Positions 24,523-31,474 of a DNA stretch of 41,165 bases are shown here, in pieces. A model generated the notes under the pieces. It saw nothing but the letters and a program-made list of their open reading frames with translations. It did no database searches and had not been told where the DNA came from. How positions within the stretch are numbered: the first letter of the stretch is position 1; each line of letters starts with the position of its first letter. A program made the translations under genes and the position numbers. Source of the stretch: Caldilinea sp. CFX5 (GTDB lineage Bacteria > Chloroflexota > Anaerolineae > Caldilineales > Caldilineaceae); the NCBI GenBank assembly GCA_021405325.1, contig QWII01000120.1, positions 1-41,165 on the forward strand, read 5' to 3'.

Positions 24523-25353
24523 ATGACAGCAGACCTGGATTATTTGCGCGACCGGGCGCGCTTTATCCGCACCGAAACCGTGCGGTTGATTGAAATCGCC
24601 AAGAGCGGCCACTACACCTCGGTCTTCTCGGCGGCAGAGATTATGTCCGTCTTGTACTATCACACCATGCGCTTATCCGCCGACCCCAAGTGGCCGGATC
24701 GGGACCGCTTTATCATGTCCAAGGGCCATTGCGCCGTGGGTATTTATCCAGTGTTGGCCGAGAAAGGCTACTTCCCCACCGCCTGGCTTGACAACTATGC
24801 CCGCATCGGCTCGACGCTGGGCGACCACCCGGATATGAAGAAAGTGCCGGGGATCGACTTTAGCTCCGGTTCACTGGGCCACGGCCTGTCGATTGGCATG
24901 GGGATGGCGTTGGGCTTAAAGACGCGCAAGTCGCCGGGCCGCGTCTTTGTCTTGCTGGGCGACGGCGAGTTGAATGAGGGACAAATCTGGGAAGCCGCCC
25001 AGGCCGCGCCCCATTTCAAACTGGGCAACCTCATCGGCATTATCGACCGCAACCACATGGGGCTGGATGGCATGACCGAAGACACCATGCAGATCGAACC
25101 GCTGGCCGACAAGTGGCGCGCCTTCAACTGGGAAGTGCATGAGGTCGATGGTCACAACCTGGCGGCGCTGGTCGATCTCTTTGATAACTTGCGGACAGAT
25201 GGCAACAAGCCGCACATGATCATCGCCGATACGATCAAGGGCAAGGGTATTGAGTGGATGGAAAATTCGCGCGTCTGGCACTTGGGCTACCTGGCTGGCG
25301 TGGATGCGCAACGGGCGATCAAGGATATTCATGCGTACCAGTGGCCTGCGTAA
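24523..25353 (+). CDS. Transketolase, N-terminal subunit
   Basis: The TPP-binding half of a split transketolase, 276 residues. The motif GDGELNEGQIWEAAQ through IIDRN is the GDG...N TPP-Mg site; SKGHCAVGIYPVLAEKG and GSLGHGLSIGMGMA carry the usual His residues. Together with the C-terminal subunit at 25679 it should transfer two-carbon ketol units in the pentose phosphate pathway or act as a related ketol transferase. GAGGAGAG lies 6 nt before the ATG. A TATGAT at 24475-24480 could be its -10. A small unrelated gene lies between the two halves. Assignment is firm; the true sugar substrate is open. Confidence 0.95.
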   Translation: MTADLDYLRDRARFIRTETVRLIEIAKSGHYTSVFSAAEIMSVLYYHTMRLSADPKWPDRDRFIMSKGHCAVGIYPVLAEKGYFPTAWLDNYARIGSTLGDHPDMKKVPGIDFSSGSLGHGLSIGMGMALGLKTRKSPGRVFVLLGDGELNEGQIWEAAQAAPHFKLGNLIGIIDRNHMGLDGMTEDTMQIEPLADKWRAFNWEVHEVDGHNLAALVDLFDNLRTDGNKPHMIIADTIKGKGIEWMENSRVWHLGYLAGVDAQRAIKDIHAYQWPA

Positions 25354-25382
25354 GGTTATTCTGATAATGACGGGGTACAAAG

Positions 25383-25658
25383 ATGCAAGTAAACGCTTTG
25401 GTGGAGGAAGAGGTTGCTCAAACGTTAGACCGGGAGCAGGCCGCTTTTGAAGCGCTACATACACAACTGATTCATACTCATTTTGGACAGTTTGTTGCGA
25501 TTAACGAAGGGATATTGATCGACGCTGACGTGAACCAACGGGAATTGTACATTCGTGTCCACCAGCATCGTCCTGATACCGTTATCGGCATTTTTCCAGT
25601 TCGTGAAAGCAACCAAATGCCAGTACACCGTTACATTGGATCTCGCATAACTCGATAG
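25383..25658 (+). CDS. Small protein, DUF5678-like, inside the transketolase pair
   Basis: A 91-residue acidic cytosolic protein, MQVNALVEEEV at the start, then FEALHTQLIHTHFGQFVAINEG and DADVNQRELYIRVHQHRPDT, ending VHRYIGSRITR. The pattern of a short helix, a FVAI strand, an acidic turn and an RVHQHRPD helix recalls DUF5678-type proteins, which often sit beside retropepsin-like proteases. Its end (VHRYIG) resembles the end of the 90-residue protein at 26884 (VHHIGG), so the two may be distant paralogs. A purine-rich stretch GATAATGACGGGG lies upstream. It sits 29 nt after tkt-N and 20 nt before tkt-C, so it is co-transcribed with them. Function unknown. Confidence 0.6.
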   Translation: MQVNALVEEEVAQTLDREQAAFEALHTQLIHTHFGQFVAINEGILIDADVNQRELYIRVHQHRPDTVIGIFPVRESNQMPVHRYIGSRITR

Positions 25659-25678
25659 TAGATAGGAAGCTAGACATA

Positions 25679-26692
25679 ATGACAACTGTTGACATCCACT
25701 CCGCCGGCATCGAGATGCAGGACAAGGAATCCTGGCATCTGGGCATGTTGCGCACCCAAGCTCACTCGGCGATTGCGGCGCGCACCCTGACCGAATTGGC
25801 CGATCACGACCCGCGCATCTGCGTGTTGACCGCTGACCTCGGCTTTAGCAACCGCACCATTGAATTCTCCCAGCGCCACCCCGACCGCTTCTTTAATGTG
25901 GGCATTGCCGAACAGAACATGGTGAGCGTGGCCGCCGGTCTCGCCACCACCGGCATGATCCCCTATGTCGCCACCTTTGCCTCGTTTCTGGGGCTGCTCT
26001 GCTGTGAACATATCCGCACCGACTGCGCCTATCCCAACCTGCCGGTGCGCCTGCTGGGCCACCACGCCGGCATCTCGCTGGGCTACTATGGCACCTCGCA
26101 CCACGCCACCGAAGACATTGGCATTATGCGCTCGATTGCCAACCTCAAGATCGTCTGCCCCGCCGACGCCTACAGCCTGGAACAGGCGCTGCGCCAGACG
26201 GTCGATGTCGAAGGGCCGATCTACTTCCGCCTGGGTCGCGGGCGCGAGTCCGATGTCTACCAAGCCGGTGAGCCGTGGGAATATGGCAAGGTCAATGTCC
26301 TGCGCAAAGGTCGCGACGCCGTTGTTTTCGCCAATGGCATCATGGTCTCCTCCGCCCGTCAGGCCGCCGACAAGTTGGCCGGCGAGGGCATCGATCTGAC
26401 CGTGGCCGATCTCCACACGATCCAGCCCTTTGACGTAGAAGGCGTGCTGTCGCTGATCGAAGAGAACAAGACCGTCTTTGTGGCCGAGGAACACAACACC
26501 CGCAGCGGCGTCGCCACCGCCATTGCCGACGCCATTGTCGATAACCAGGTCGGCGGCGTCAAGCTGGTGCGCATCGGCTTCCCGTCGGATGAATACTCGG
26601 CCATTGCTTCGCCCTATCATCTCTACCAGCATTATGGGCTGGATGCCGGTGGGGTGGCGGAGCGGGTGCGCAACGTGTTGAACGCCAAGTAA
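25679..26692 (+). CDS. Transketolase, C-terminal subunit
   Basis: The pyrimidine-binding and C-terminal half of the split transketolase, 337 residues. It carries RFFNVGIAEQNMVSVAAGLA, in which the Glu activates TPP, and FASFLGLLCCEHIRTDCAY, GHHAGISLGYYGTSHHATED and the C-terminal FVAEEHNTRSGVATAIAD. It pairs with the subunit at 24523; the intervening small gene is unusual. AGGAAG lies before the ATG. A long open frame on the opposite strand is a shadow caused by codon bias. Assignment is secure. Confidence 0.95.
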   Translation: MTTVDIHSAGIEMQDKESWHLGMLRTQAHSAIAARTLTELADHDPRICVLTADLGFSNRTIEFSQRHPDRFFNVGIAEQNMVSVAAGLATTGMIPYVATFASFLGLLCCEHIRTDCAYPNLPVRLLGHHAGISLGYYGTSHHATEDIGIMRSIANLKIVCPADAYSLEQALRQTVDVEGPIYFRLGRGRESDVYQAGEPWEYGKVNVLRKGRDAVVFANGIMVSSARQAADKLAGEGIDLTVADLHTIQPFDVEGVLSLIEENKTVFVAEEHNTRSGVATAIADAIVDNQVGGVKLVRIGFPSDEYSAIASPYHLYQHYGLDAGGVAERVRNVLNAK

Positions 26693-26699
26693 ATACAGC

Positions 26700-26774
26700 A
26701 AAGGCAGGGCGCTTTCTAATCAACCTAATGGCTAAAGACCAATCATTTGACAGATTACATTGCTCCCTGCCTTT
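26700..26774. repeat. Short hairpin after the transketolase pair
   Basis: 10-bp perfect arms AAAGGCAGGG (26700-26709) and its complement (26765-26774), loop about 55 nt. It starts 8 nt after the stop codon. It is weaker than the other hairpins and its loop holds no gene. Confidence 0.55.
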
Positions 26775-26810
26775 GGTTAAATTCTTCTGAATTGCTTACA
26801 AACAGAATGT

Positions 26811-26822
26811 TTGTGATATACT
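26811..26822 (+). promoter_or_regulatory. Possible extended -10 promoter
   Basis: TTGTGATATACT, identical to 22326-22337, with the extended -10 form TG-A-TATACT. A TTGCTT at 26792-26797 gives a 19-nt spacing, so a -35 is only weakly supported. It lies 61 nt before the small gene at 26884. Confidence 0.5.
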
Positions 26823-26883
26823 CCTGCCCAACGATACCGAACAAAACACGAAGGTATTTGTGTGATCATCTTGGAGTCGTTAC

Positions 26884-27156
26884 ATGTTGATAAGACAACG
26901 TCGCTATAGTAAAGAAGAACTCGCCCGTCGTGGTGACGAGATCTACTATCGCATTATCCACCCTGCCGTTTACCCACAACATAAAAACAAATTCGTTGTG
27001 GTTGACATCGAAACAGGCGAATGGGAAATTGATGACGATGCACTGACAGCTTGTGATCGTTTGCTTGCGCGCCTACCAGATGCACAAACTTGGCTAGTCA
27101 AAGTGGGAAAACGAGCGGTACATCATATTGGTGGCCCGCGATGGGTGGTTGTATAA
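26884..27156 (+). CDS. Small protein paired with an aspartic protease
   Basis: A 90-residue protein of a type common in cyanobacteria and Chloroflexota. It begins with a basic stretch (MLIRQRRYSKEELARRGDE), then IYYRIIHP, FVVVDIETGEWEIDDDALT, RLLARLPDA and an end with VKVGKRAVHHIGG. The pattern is that of an antitoxin-like or substrate-like small protein encoded directly upstream of a clan AA aspartic protease, as here with a 2-nt gap. No enzyme motif is visible. The only ribosome-like site is GGAG about 11 nt before the ATG. Role unknown; the pairing is the best clue. Confidence 0.7.
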   Translation: MLIRQRRYSKEELARRGDEIYYRIIHPAVYPQHKNKFVVVDIETGEWEIDDDALTACDRLLARLPDAQTWLVKVGKRAVHHIGGPRWVVV

Positions 27157-27158
27157 CC

Positions 27159-27524
27159 ATGATCACTGGGTACGTTAGCGTTGATCAACAAGCAATTATT
27201 GAAATCAGTGTCGAGGGGCAGCAACAAACTGTAAGAATTGATGCTACGATTGACACTGGCTATAACGGATTTTTGACCCTACCACCATATGTAATCAACC
27301 TTCTACATTTACCCTGGCTTACCCAAAGCCGAGTAATCCTTGCCAATGGGGAAGCAGAATCGGTAGATGTTCATGCTGCCACTATTATCTGGGATGGCAC
27401 ACCCCGCCGTCTGCTGGTTGATGTAGCTGATAATACACCGCTTGTTGGCATGGCGCTGATGCGTGGCTACGAATTGCATATCCAAAATATTGATAATGGG
27501 GCCGCTACCCTCCGTAAGCTCTAA
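27159..27524 (+). CDS. Retropepsin-like (clan AA) aspartic protease
   Basis: A 121-residue single-domain aspartic protease of retroviral-like fold. The catalytic motif is IDTGYNGFLTLP with Asp32-Thr33-Gly34; a second structural element is PLVGMALMRGYELHIQ. Like retropepsins it should act as a homodimer, each chain giving one Asp. It starts at ATG 27159, only 2 nt after the stop of the 90-residue gene, so both are one unit. A natural substrate is unknown, and the upstream small protein is a candidate. The frame extends upstream without a start of its own. A hydroxyacid dehydrogenase follows after 42 nt. Confidence 0.88.
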   Translation: MITGYVSVDQQAIIEISVEGQQQTVRIDATIDTGYNGFLTLPPYVINLLHLPWLTQSRVILANGEAESVDVHAATIIWDGTPRRLLVDVADNTPLVGMALMRGYELHIQNIDNGAATLRKL

Positions 27525-27566
27525 ATTCGCCGCTCTATTTCCATTACAAAACGAAACGGGCAACCC

Positions 27567-28571
27567 ATGAAACAGAAGATCATCCTCGACCCCGCCTTTC
27601 GCAAGCTCAATGAAATCTTTGAACCCGCCGACCTCGACCGGCTCCATAGCTTTGCCGAGGTCATCTGGGGGCGCGATGAGCCGATGCCGGCGGCGGAATT
27701 TGAACAGATCAAAGCCGACGCCTTTGCCATCGTCACCGGGCGCTGGCGACATGGCGATGTCAAGACCATGCCCAAGCTGCGCGCCATTCTGGAAGTGGGC
27801 GGTCGTCACCCCAGCCCCAAGGATCTGGACTATCCGACCTGCTTTGCCCGCAATATCCGGGTCTTGAGTTGCGCGCCCGCCTTTGGCCCGATGGTAGCCG
27901 AGATGGCGCTAGGCATGGCGATTGCGGCGGGGCGACAGATTGTGCATAATCATGTCGTCTTTACCCAGGGGCAGGAAAAGTGGCTCCACGCCGGCAATGT
28001 AGGAACCTTTACCCTCTATGGGCAGACTGTCGGCTTTGTCGGCTTTGGCGGGTTGGCGCGCTGCTTAAAGCCGCTGTTGGCTCCCTTTGGTTGCCCGATT
28101 CTCACCTATGACCCCTGGTTGCCGCCGACCTACCTGGCGAGTCAAGGGGTGACGCCAGTTGATTTACATACCTTGCTGGAGATGAGCAAAATAATCTTTG
28201 TGCTGGCGATCCCTTCCGCCGAGAACAAAGCGCTGCTGGATCGGGAACAGTTGTCCCGCATTCAACAGGATGCTGTCTTCGTTCTTATCAGTCGCTCGCA
28301 TGTGGTAGACTTTGACGCATTAACCGCGTTGGTGACGGCCGGTCGTTTCCGCGCGGCCATCGATGTCTTTCCCCAAGAGCCGTTGCCGCTCGACCACCCG
28401 ATTCGCCAAGCGCCTAATGTGATTCTCTCGGCCCACCTGGCCGGCAGCGTGCCGAAAGATTTGCGCAACATCGGGCGCATGGTCGTTGACGACCTGGAAG
28501 CGATGACCGCCGGTCTGCCGCCACTAGCAATGCAGGTGGCGCAACCGGAGATTGTTTATCGCTTAGAGTAA
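27567..28571 (+). CDS. D-isomer-specific 2-hydroxyacid dehydrogenase
   Basis: An NAD(P)-dependent oxidoreductase of 334 residues, cytosolic. The Rossmann motif is TVGFVGFGGLARCLKPLL (G-x-G-x-x-A instead of the usual final Gly). The catalytic triad is likely Arg in LISRSHVVDFDAL, Glu in AIDVFPQEPLP and His in ILSAHLAGS. It closes the sugar block and may reduce or oxidise a sugar-derived hydroxy acid; the substrate is not visible. The ATG follows an ACGGGCAACCC stretch with a weak ribosome site. A good rho-independent terminator comes 17 nt after the stop. Confidence 0.9.
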   Translation: MKQKIILDPAFRKLNEIFEPADLDRLHSFAEVIWGRDEPMPAAEFEQIKADAFAIVTGRWRHGDVKTMPKLRAILEVGGRHPSPKDLDYPTCFARNIRVLSCAPAFGPMVAEMALGMAIAAGRQIVHNHVVFTQGQEKWLHAGNVGTFTLYGQTVGFVGFGGLARCLKPLLAPFGCPILTYDPWLPPTYLASQGVTPVDLHTLLEMSKIIFVLAIPSAENKALLDREQLSRIQQDAVFVLISRSHVVDFDALTALVTAGRFRAAIDVFPQEPLPLDHPIRQAPNVILSAHLAGSVPKDLRNIGRMVVDDLEAMTAGLPPLAMQVAQPEIVYRLE

Positions 28572-28587
28572 AGAGCCGCAAATACAG

Positions 28588-28627
28588 AAAGGGGCTGGAA
28601 ATCGTACATTTCCAGCCCTTTTTTATT
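28588..28627 (+). terminator. Rho-independent terminator of the dehydrogenase gene
   Basis: An 11-bp GC-rich stem, GGGCTGGAAAT (28592-28602) with its complement (28608-28618), loop of 5 nt, followed by six T. This is the only hairpin after a gene end in the window with a real T tract on the coding strand. The left end of an insertion sequence follows directly. Confidence 0.92.
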
Positions 28628-28641
28628 AGAGTTTATCTCGA

Positions 28642-29058
28642 TTAAATCAAAGGTTGCCAAGGAAAAAGTGCGAGACGAAAGTTATGAAGCGAACAAGCAA
28701 TTTCCATAACGGCATCGCGCGCACCGACGACACGGAGACGGCGGGTTTCTTTGACAATGCGACAGCGTTTGACACTACTGTTGACATGTTCAATGCGAAT
28801 CCGGATGGTGGCAAGTTGTTGATTGAAGGCTTTTTGCGCAGGCGTCAATTCACCACCTTTGGGCTTTTTGAACGGGGTCAAACAGGCAACGTCCTCAAGG
28901 GTAAAGGCCAGAAAGCCCAAGTCCTGGAGCAAACAACTGCCGGCCGGCAAGGGGTAGGGATGGTCGTCAGCAATGCGTTTATCATGGACACGCCCAGCGT
29001 AGGTCTCGGTGAGCAAGAGAATCGTCAAGGTCAAGTCAATTAACAGCAGGTTTTTCAC
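28642..29058 (-). CDS. Transposase, second frame (DDE_Tnp_4 part)
   Basis: A 138-residue C-terminal frame whose own start (GTG at 29058) gives KNLLLIDLTLTILLLTETYAGRVHDKRIAD, the strand and Asp of the DDE fold. Next come LLQDLGFLAF and KAFNQQLATIRIRIEHVNSSVKRCRI with the last catalytic Glu, then an ALFPWQPL end. The same frame is open upstream to about 29150 and there encodes TERPIPRPQD and CYSGKKRTHTVKN, so a fusion with the first frame by -1 shifting gives the complete transposase. No interruption is seen, so this copy may be active. Confidence 0.82.
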   Translation of the reverse strand: MKNLLLIDLTLTILLLTETYAGRVHDKRIADDHPYPLPAGSCLLQDLGFLAFTLEDVACLTPFKKPKGGELTPAQKAFNQQLATIRIRIEHVNSSVKRCRIVKETRRLRVVGARDAVMEIACSLHNFRLALFPWQPLI

Positions 29059-29606
29059 GGTATGCGTTCTTTTCTTGCCGCTATAGCACGCTTCCTGTGC
29101 AGTGGCATCTTGGGGGCGTGGGATCGGTCGTTCGGTGCCATCATGACAAAAAGGGGGAGCGGCGTCTCGCCGCCGATCAGCGCCTCCCCCTCGACCGTCA
29201 ACGCAACGTCCAGGCGGGCGGCTAGCGCTTGGAGACTACGGGCAGGGGCAACCCTTAATTCACGCAAGGTCTGGCGCAGCACGGGTAACAACACATGCAG
29301 CCACTGGTTTGTTTTCCCTTGCCGCAACCCAAACCGGAGGCCATGATTGCTTTGGATCGGATTGTCTTTTAGGTAACTTAACACAAACAACAACCGATCC
29401 TCGGCCGTGGGTAAGGGACAATTCTCATACGTGGTGTACCGCCGCTGTGTGCGCTGTTTGCCATCCAACCGCCACACCGACATATGGGCCTGGAAAGCCG
29501 ACTCAAAGGGCGCGGTTAACCAGGCAAACTCTTGTAGCGTTAGGCTTGTTAGCGCCAAAAATTCTGTTTCTTTCGTCTTCACATCGCTATAACACAGTTT
29601 GCTCAT
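29055..29606 (-). CDS. Transposase, first frame (IS5-like, HTH part)
   Basis: A 183-residue N-terminal frame: MSKLCYSDVKTK, FLALTSLTLQEF, WRLDGKQRTQRRYTTY, then LLFVLSYLKDNPIQSNHG and RQGKTNQWLHVLLPVL, a helix-turn-helix-containing region of DDE_Tnp_4-type transposases. GAGGAGG lies before the ATG. The true protein should leave this frame near 29150, because the last 30 residues (after LPLFVMM) do not belong to the family, while the -1 frame there gives CHDGTERPIPRPQD with the first catalytic Asp. The site is a C5T5 run (29157-29148). Programmed frameshifting is likely but unproven. Confidence 0.82.
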   Translation of the reverse strand: MSKLCYSDVKTKETEFLALTSLTLQEFAWLTAPFESAFQAHMSVWRLDGKQRTQRRYTTYENCPLPTAEDRLLFVLSYLKDNPIQSNHGLRFGLRQGKTNQWLHVLLPVLRQTLRELRVAPARSLQALAARLDVALTVEGEALIGGETPLPLFVMMAPNDRSHAPKMPLHRKRAIAARKERIP

Positions 29607-29670
29607 ATACCTACCTCCTCTTTCTGTTGACGCAAGTATACACTACCTTTTAATCGAGATAAACTCTAAT

Positions 29671-30918
29671 ATCTTTGAGGACATTACCCAACGGAAGCAA
29701 GCGAGCGAGCGTCTCCAAGCCATCTATGAGTTCAGTGAAACCGTGGGCCATGCGGAAACCGTCGAGACGATCTATGAGGCTGCCCTAACTGCGCTTGCGC
29801 GTCTATTACACGTGGAACGGGCAGCGATCTTGCATCTAGATCGCACCGGCGCCTTGCACTTCCAAGCCTGGCACGGTCTGTCGCCAGCATACCGACAAGA
29901 GGTGGAAGGGCACTCCCCGTGGGCTGTCAATGAACAGCACCCTTTGCCCGTGTTGATTCCCGATGTCAGCCAAGTGGAGTTGGATTCATTGCGGGCGATT
30001 CTCGTGAAAGAAAGAATTCATGCCATGGCTTTTATCCCACTCCTCGAACGGGGACGGCTCTGTGGGAAGTTAATGCTCTATTATGACCAATCCCACGTCT
30101 TTACGGACGACGAAGTGCAGTTGGCTCAGACAATTGCCCATCACGTTGCTCACGCCCTGCAACGCAAGCAAGCGGAAGAAGCGCTGCGTCAGCTCAATGA
30201 AACGCTGGAACAGCGGATCGTAGAACGCACAGCCGAGTTACAACGCCTCAATCAAGAACTGAATCAATTTGCCTATGTCGCCTCGCACGACCTCAAAGCC
30301 CCCTTGCGCGCCATTACCAATTTAGCGACCTGGCTGGCCGAGGATACAGCGGGGCTGTTGCCTGCCTCCTCGCAAACGCATCTGGCAAAATTGCAGGGGC
30401 GTGTGCAGCGCATGGAAAGGCTACTGGATGATCTCCTGGCCTACTCGCGTGCCAGCCGTCAGCGCCACCCCCCTGAACGGGTGAATCCAGTCACGCTTAT
30501 CCAGGATGTGGTTGAACTACTGGCTCCGCCCCCCGGTTTCCGGATCACGGTCGAACCGACGACGGCGCCGACCTTTCAAATGGAGCGTATCCCATTGGAG
30601 ACGGTCTTCCGTAACCTGATCGACAACGCCATCAAACACCACCACTGTCCAGCAGCAGGGCAAGTGACTATTGTAATCCAGGAGCAAGCGCAATGCCTGC
30701 ACTTCACGGTCAGGGACAACGGCCCAGGGATTGATCCGAAATTTCACCAACGCATTTTTGAGATGTTTCAAACGCTGCGCCCACGCGATGAAGTGGAGGG
30801 GAGCGGCATGGGACTAGCGGTGGTAAAGAAGCAGATTGAAAGTCGCGGGGGAACCATTCAGGTGGCCTCGGCAGTGGGAGAAGGAGCGACCTTTTCCTTT
30901 ACTTGGCCGATTGTCTAG
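29671..30918 (+). pseudogene. Sensor histidine kinase, 5' end cut by the IS
   Basis: The frame enters from the IS end and gives IFEDITQRKQASERL, the last strand of a PAS/PAC domain, as the first family-like residues. Next are a GAF domain (about 29700-30170: AALTALARLLHVERAAILHL to TIAHHVAHAL), a coiled coil (LNETLEQRIVERTAELQRLNQ), the HisKA domain with phospho-acceptor His in VASHDLKAPLRAI, and an ATPase domain (LIDNAIKHHH, DNGPGID, GSGMGLAVVKKQIE). The kinase core is complete, but at least a PAS domain and the start codon are lost. An in-frame start inside the IS (29599) exists, so a truncated kinase could still be made. No response regulator is adjacent. Confidence 0.85.
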
Positions 30919-31067
30919 CCGTGTACGCGGCATTGGCTTCGAAGGAGCGGCTTTCGGAGTGCATAGCGTCATGAAATTGGACGGCCGTTGACTCACTTTG
31001 TACACCAATTGATACTTCCCAAACTATACTTAAACCTAATAACGTTTCCTCGTTCCAGCGCAGCGGT

Positions 31068-31319
31068 TTATCTGCAAGCGCCGAGCGGCTTCGACACGTT
31101 TTCGACACGTTGCCGAATGACGTCCGATGATTCACCCGCTTTGAGGGGGGATAGTTTTTCAAACGGAACCCGCTGCACTTCCAGGTGAATAGCGATGCGA
31201 TCCATCAGCGGCCCACTGATGCGGTTTTGGCAGCGCTGGATCATGGCCTGCGAACAAGTACATTGATGACGCTCATCACCAAACTGTCCCCTTGGCGCAA
31301 AAGCGCACAAACTGAGCAT
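31068..31319 (-). pseudogene. ComM/YifB-like Mg-chelatase ATPase fragment
   Basis: A frame of 83 residues with the characteristic stretch FGDERHQCTCSQAMIQRCQNRISGPLMDRI, then AIHLEVQRVPFEKLS and GESSDVIRQRVE. In intact ComM (about 500 residues) this is the region after the Walker motifs, with the GYYGD, CTCS and SGPLLDRID motifs. Neither the ATP-binding part nor the C-terminus is present, so this is a relic. A 150-bp stretch before it (30919-31067) has no gene; TTGACT (30988) with GATACT (31011) at 17 nt is a promoter-like pair with no gene behind it. Confidence 0.75.
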
Positions 31320-31325
31320 TATTTG

Positions 31326-31469
31326 TCAAAATGTCAGTGGATCGGATGCTTGGCGACGCACCCAACGCAAGCAGCGCAGATTCGACCACAGCCAATAGCT
31401 CAACAGCGACAATAGCACGCACGTCGCGAGGGATGACGTGATGGCCAGCAAAGCTTGGAGTGTAAGCAT
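31326..31469 (-). CDS. Possible small membrane protein after carH
   Basis: A 47-residue frame starting 5 nt after the carH stop codon. MLTLQALLAITSSL is followed by a hydrophobic stretch (LATCVLLSLLSYWLW) and a basic end (NLRCLRWVRRQ), a one-helix membrane protein with a positive cytoplasmic tail. No ribosome site is visible, and the frame is open upstream inside carH. No family was recognised. It could be chance, but place and composition make it worth listing. Confidence 0.3.
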   Translation of the reverse strand: MLTLQALLAITSSLATCVLLSLLSYWLWSNLRCLRWVRRQASDPLTF

Positions 31470-31474
31470 AGCGA

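Larger units (their letters stand above)
28629..29666 (-). mobile_element. IS5-like insertion sequence with 21-bp inverted repeats
   Basis: About 1038 bp with perfect terminal inverted repeats GAGTTTATCTCGATTAAA (28629-28646 and 29649-29666); the complementarity extends three bases outward into TTA/TAA. A TA dinucleotide on each side may be the target duplication. It encodes two overlapping transposase frames on the minus strand. It inserted between the terminator of the dehydrogenase gene and the interior of a histidine kinase. A related, degraded copy in the opposite orientation is at 39958-41000. Confidence 0.88.

Noticed and set aside
25670..26701. A 343-codon minus-strand frame opposite the transketolase C-terminal subunit
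   Set aside because: Shadow of a GC-rich conserved gene; Gly/Val/Asp-rich without any recognisable domain.
30988..31016. TTGACT-17-GATACT as a promoter
   Set aside because: Spacing is right, but only an antisense gene relic lies downstream; kept as a note, not as a feature.
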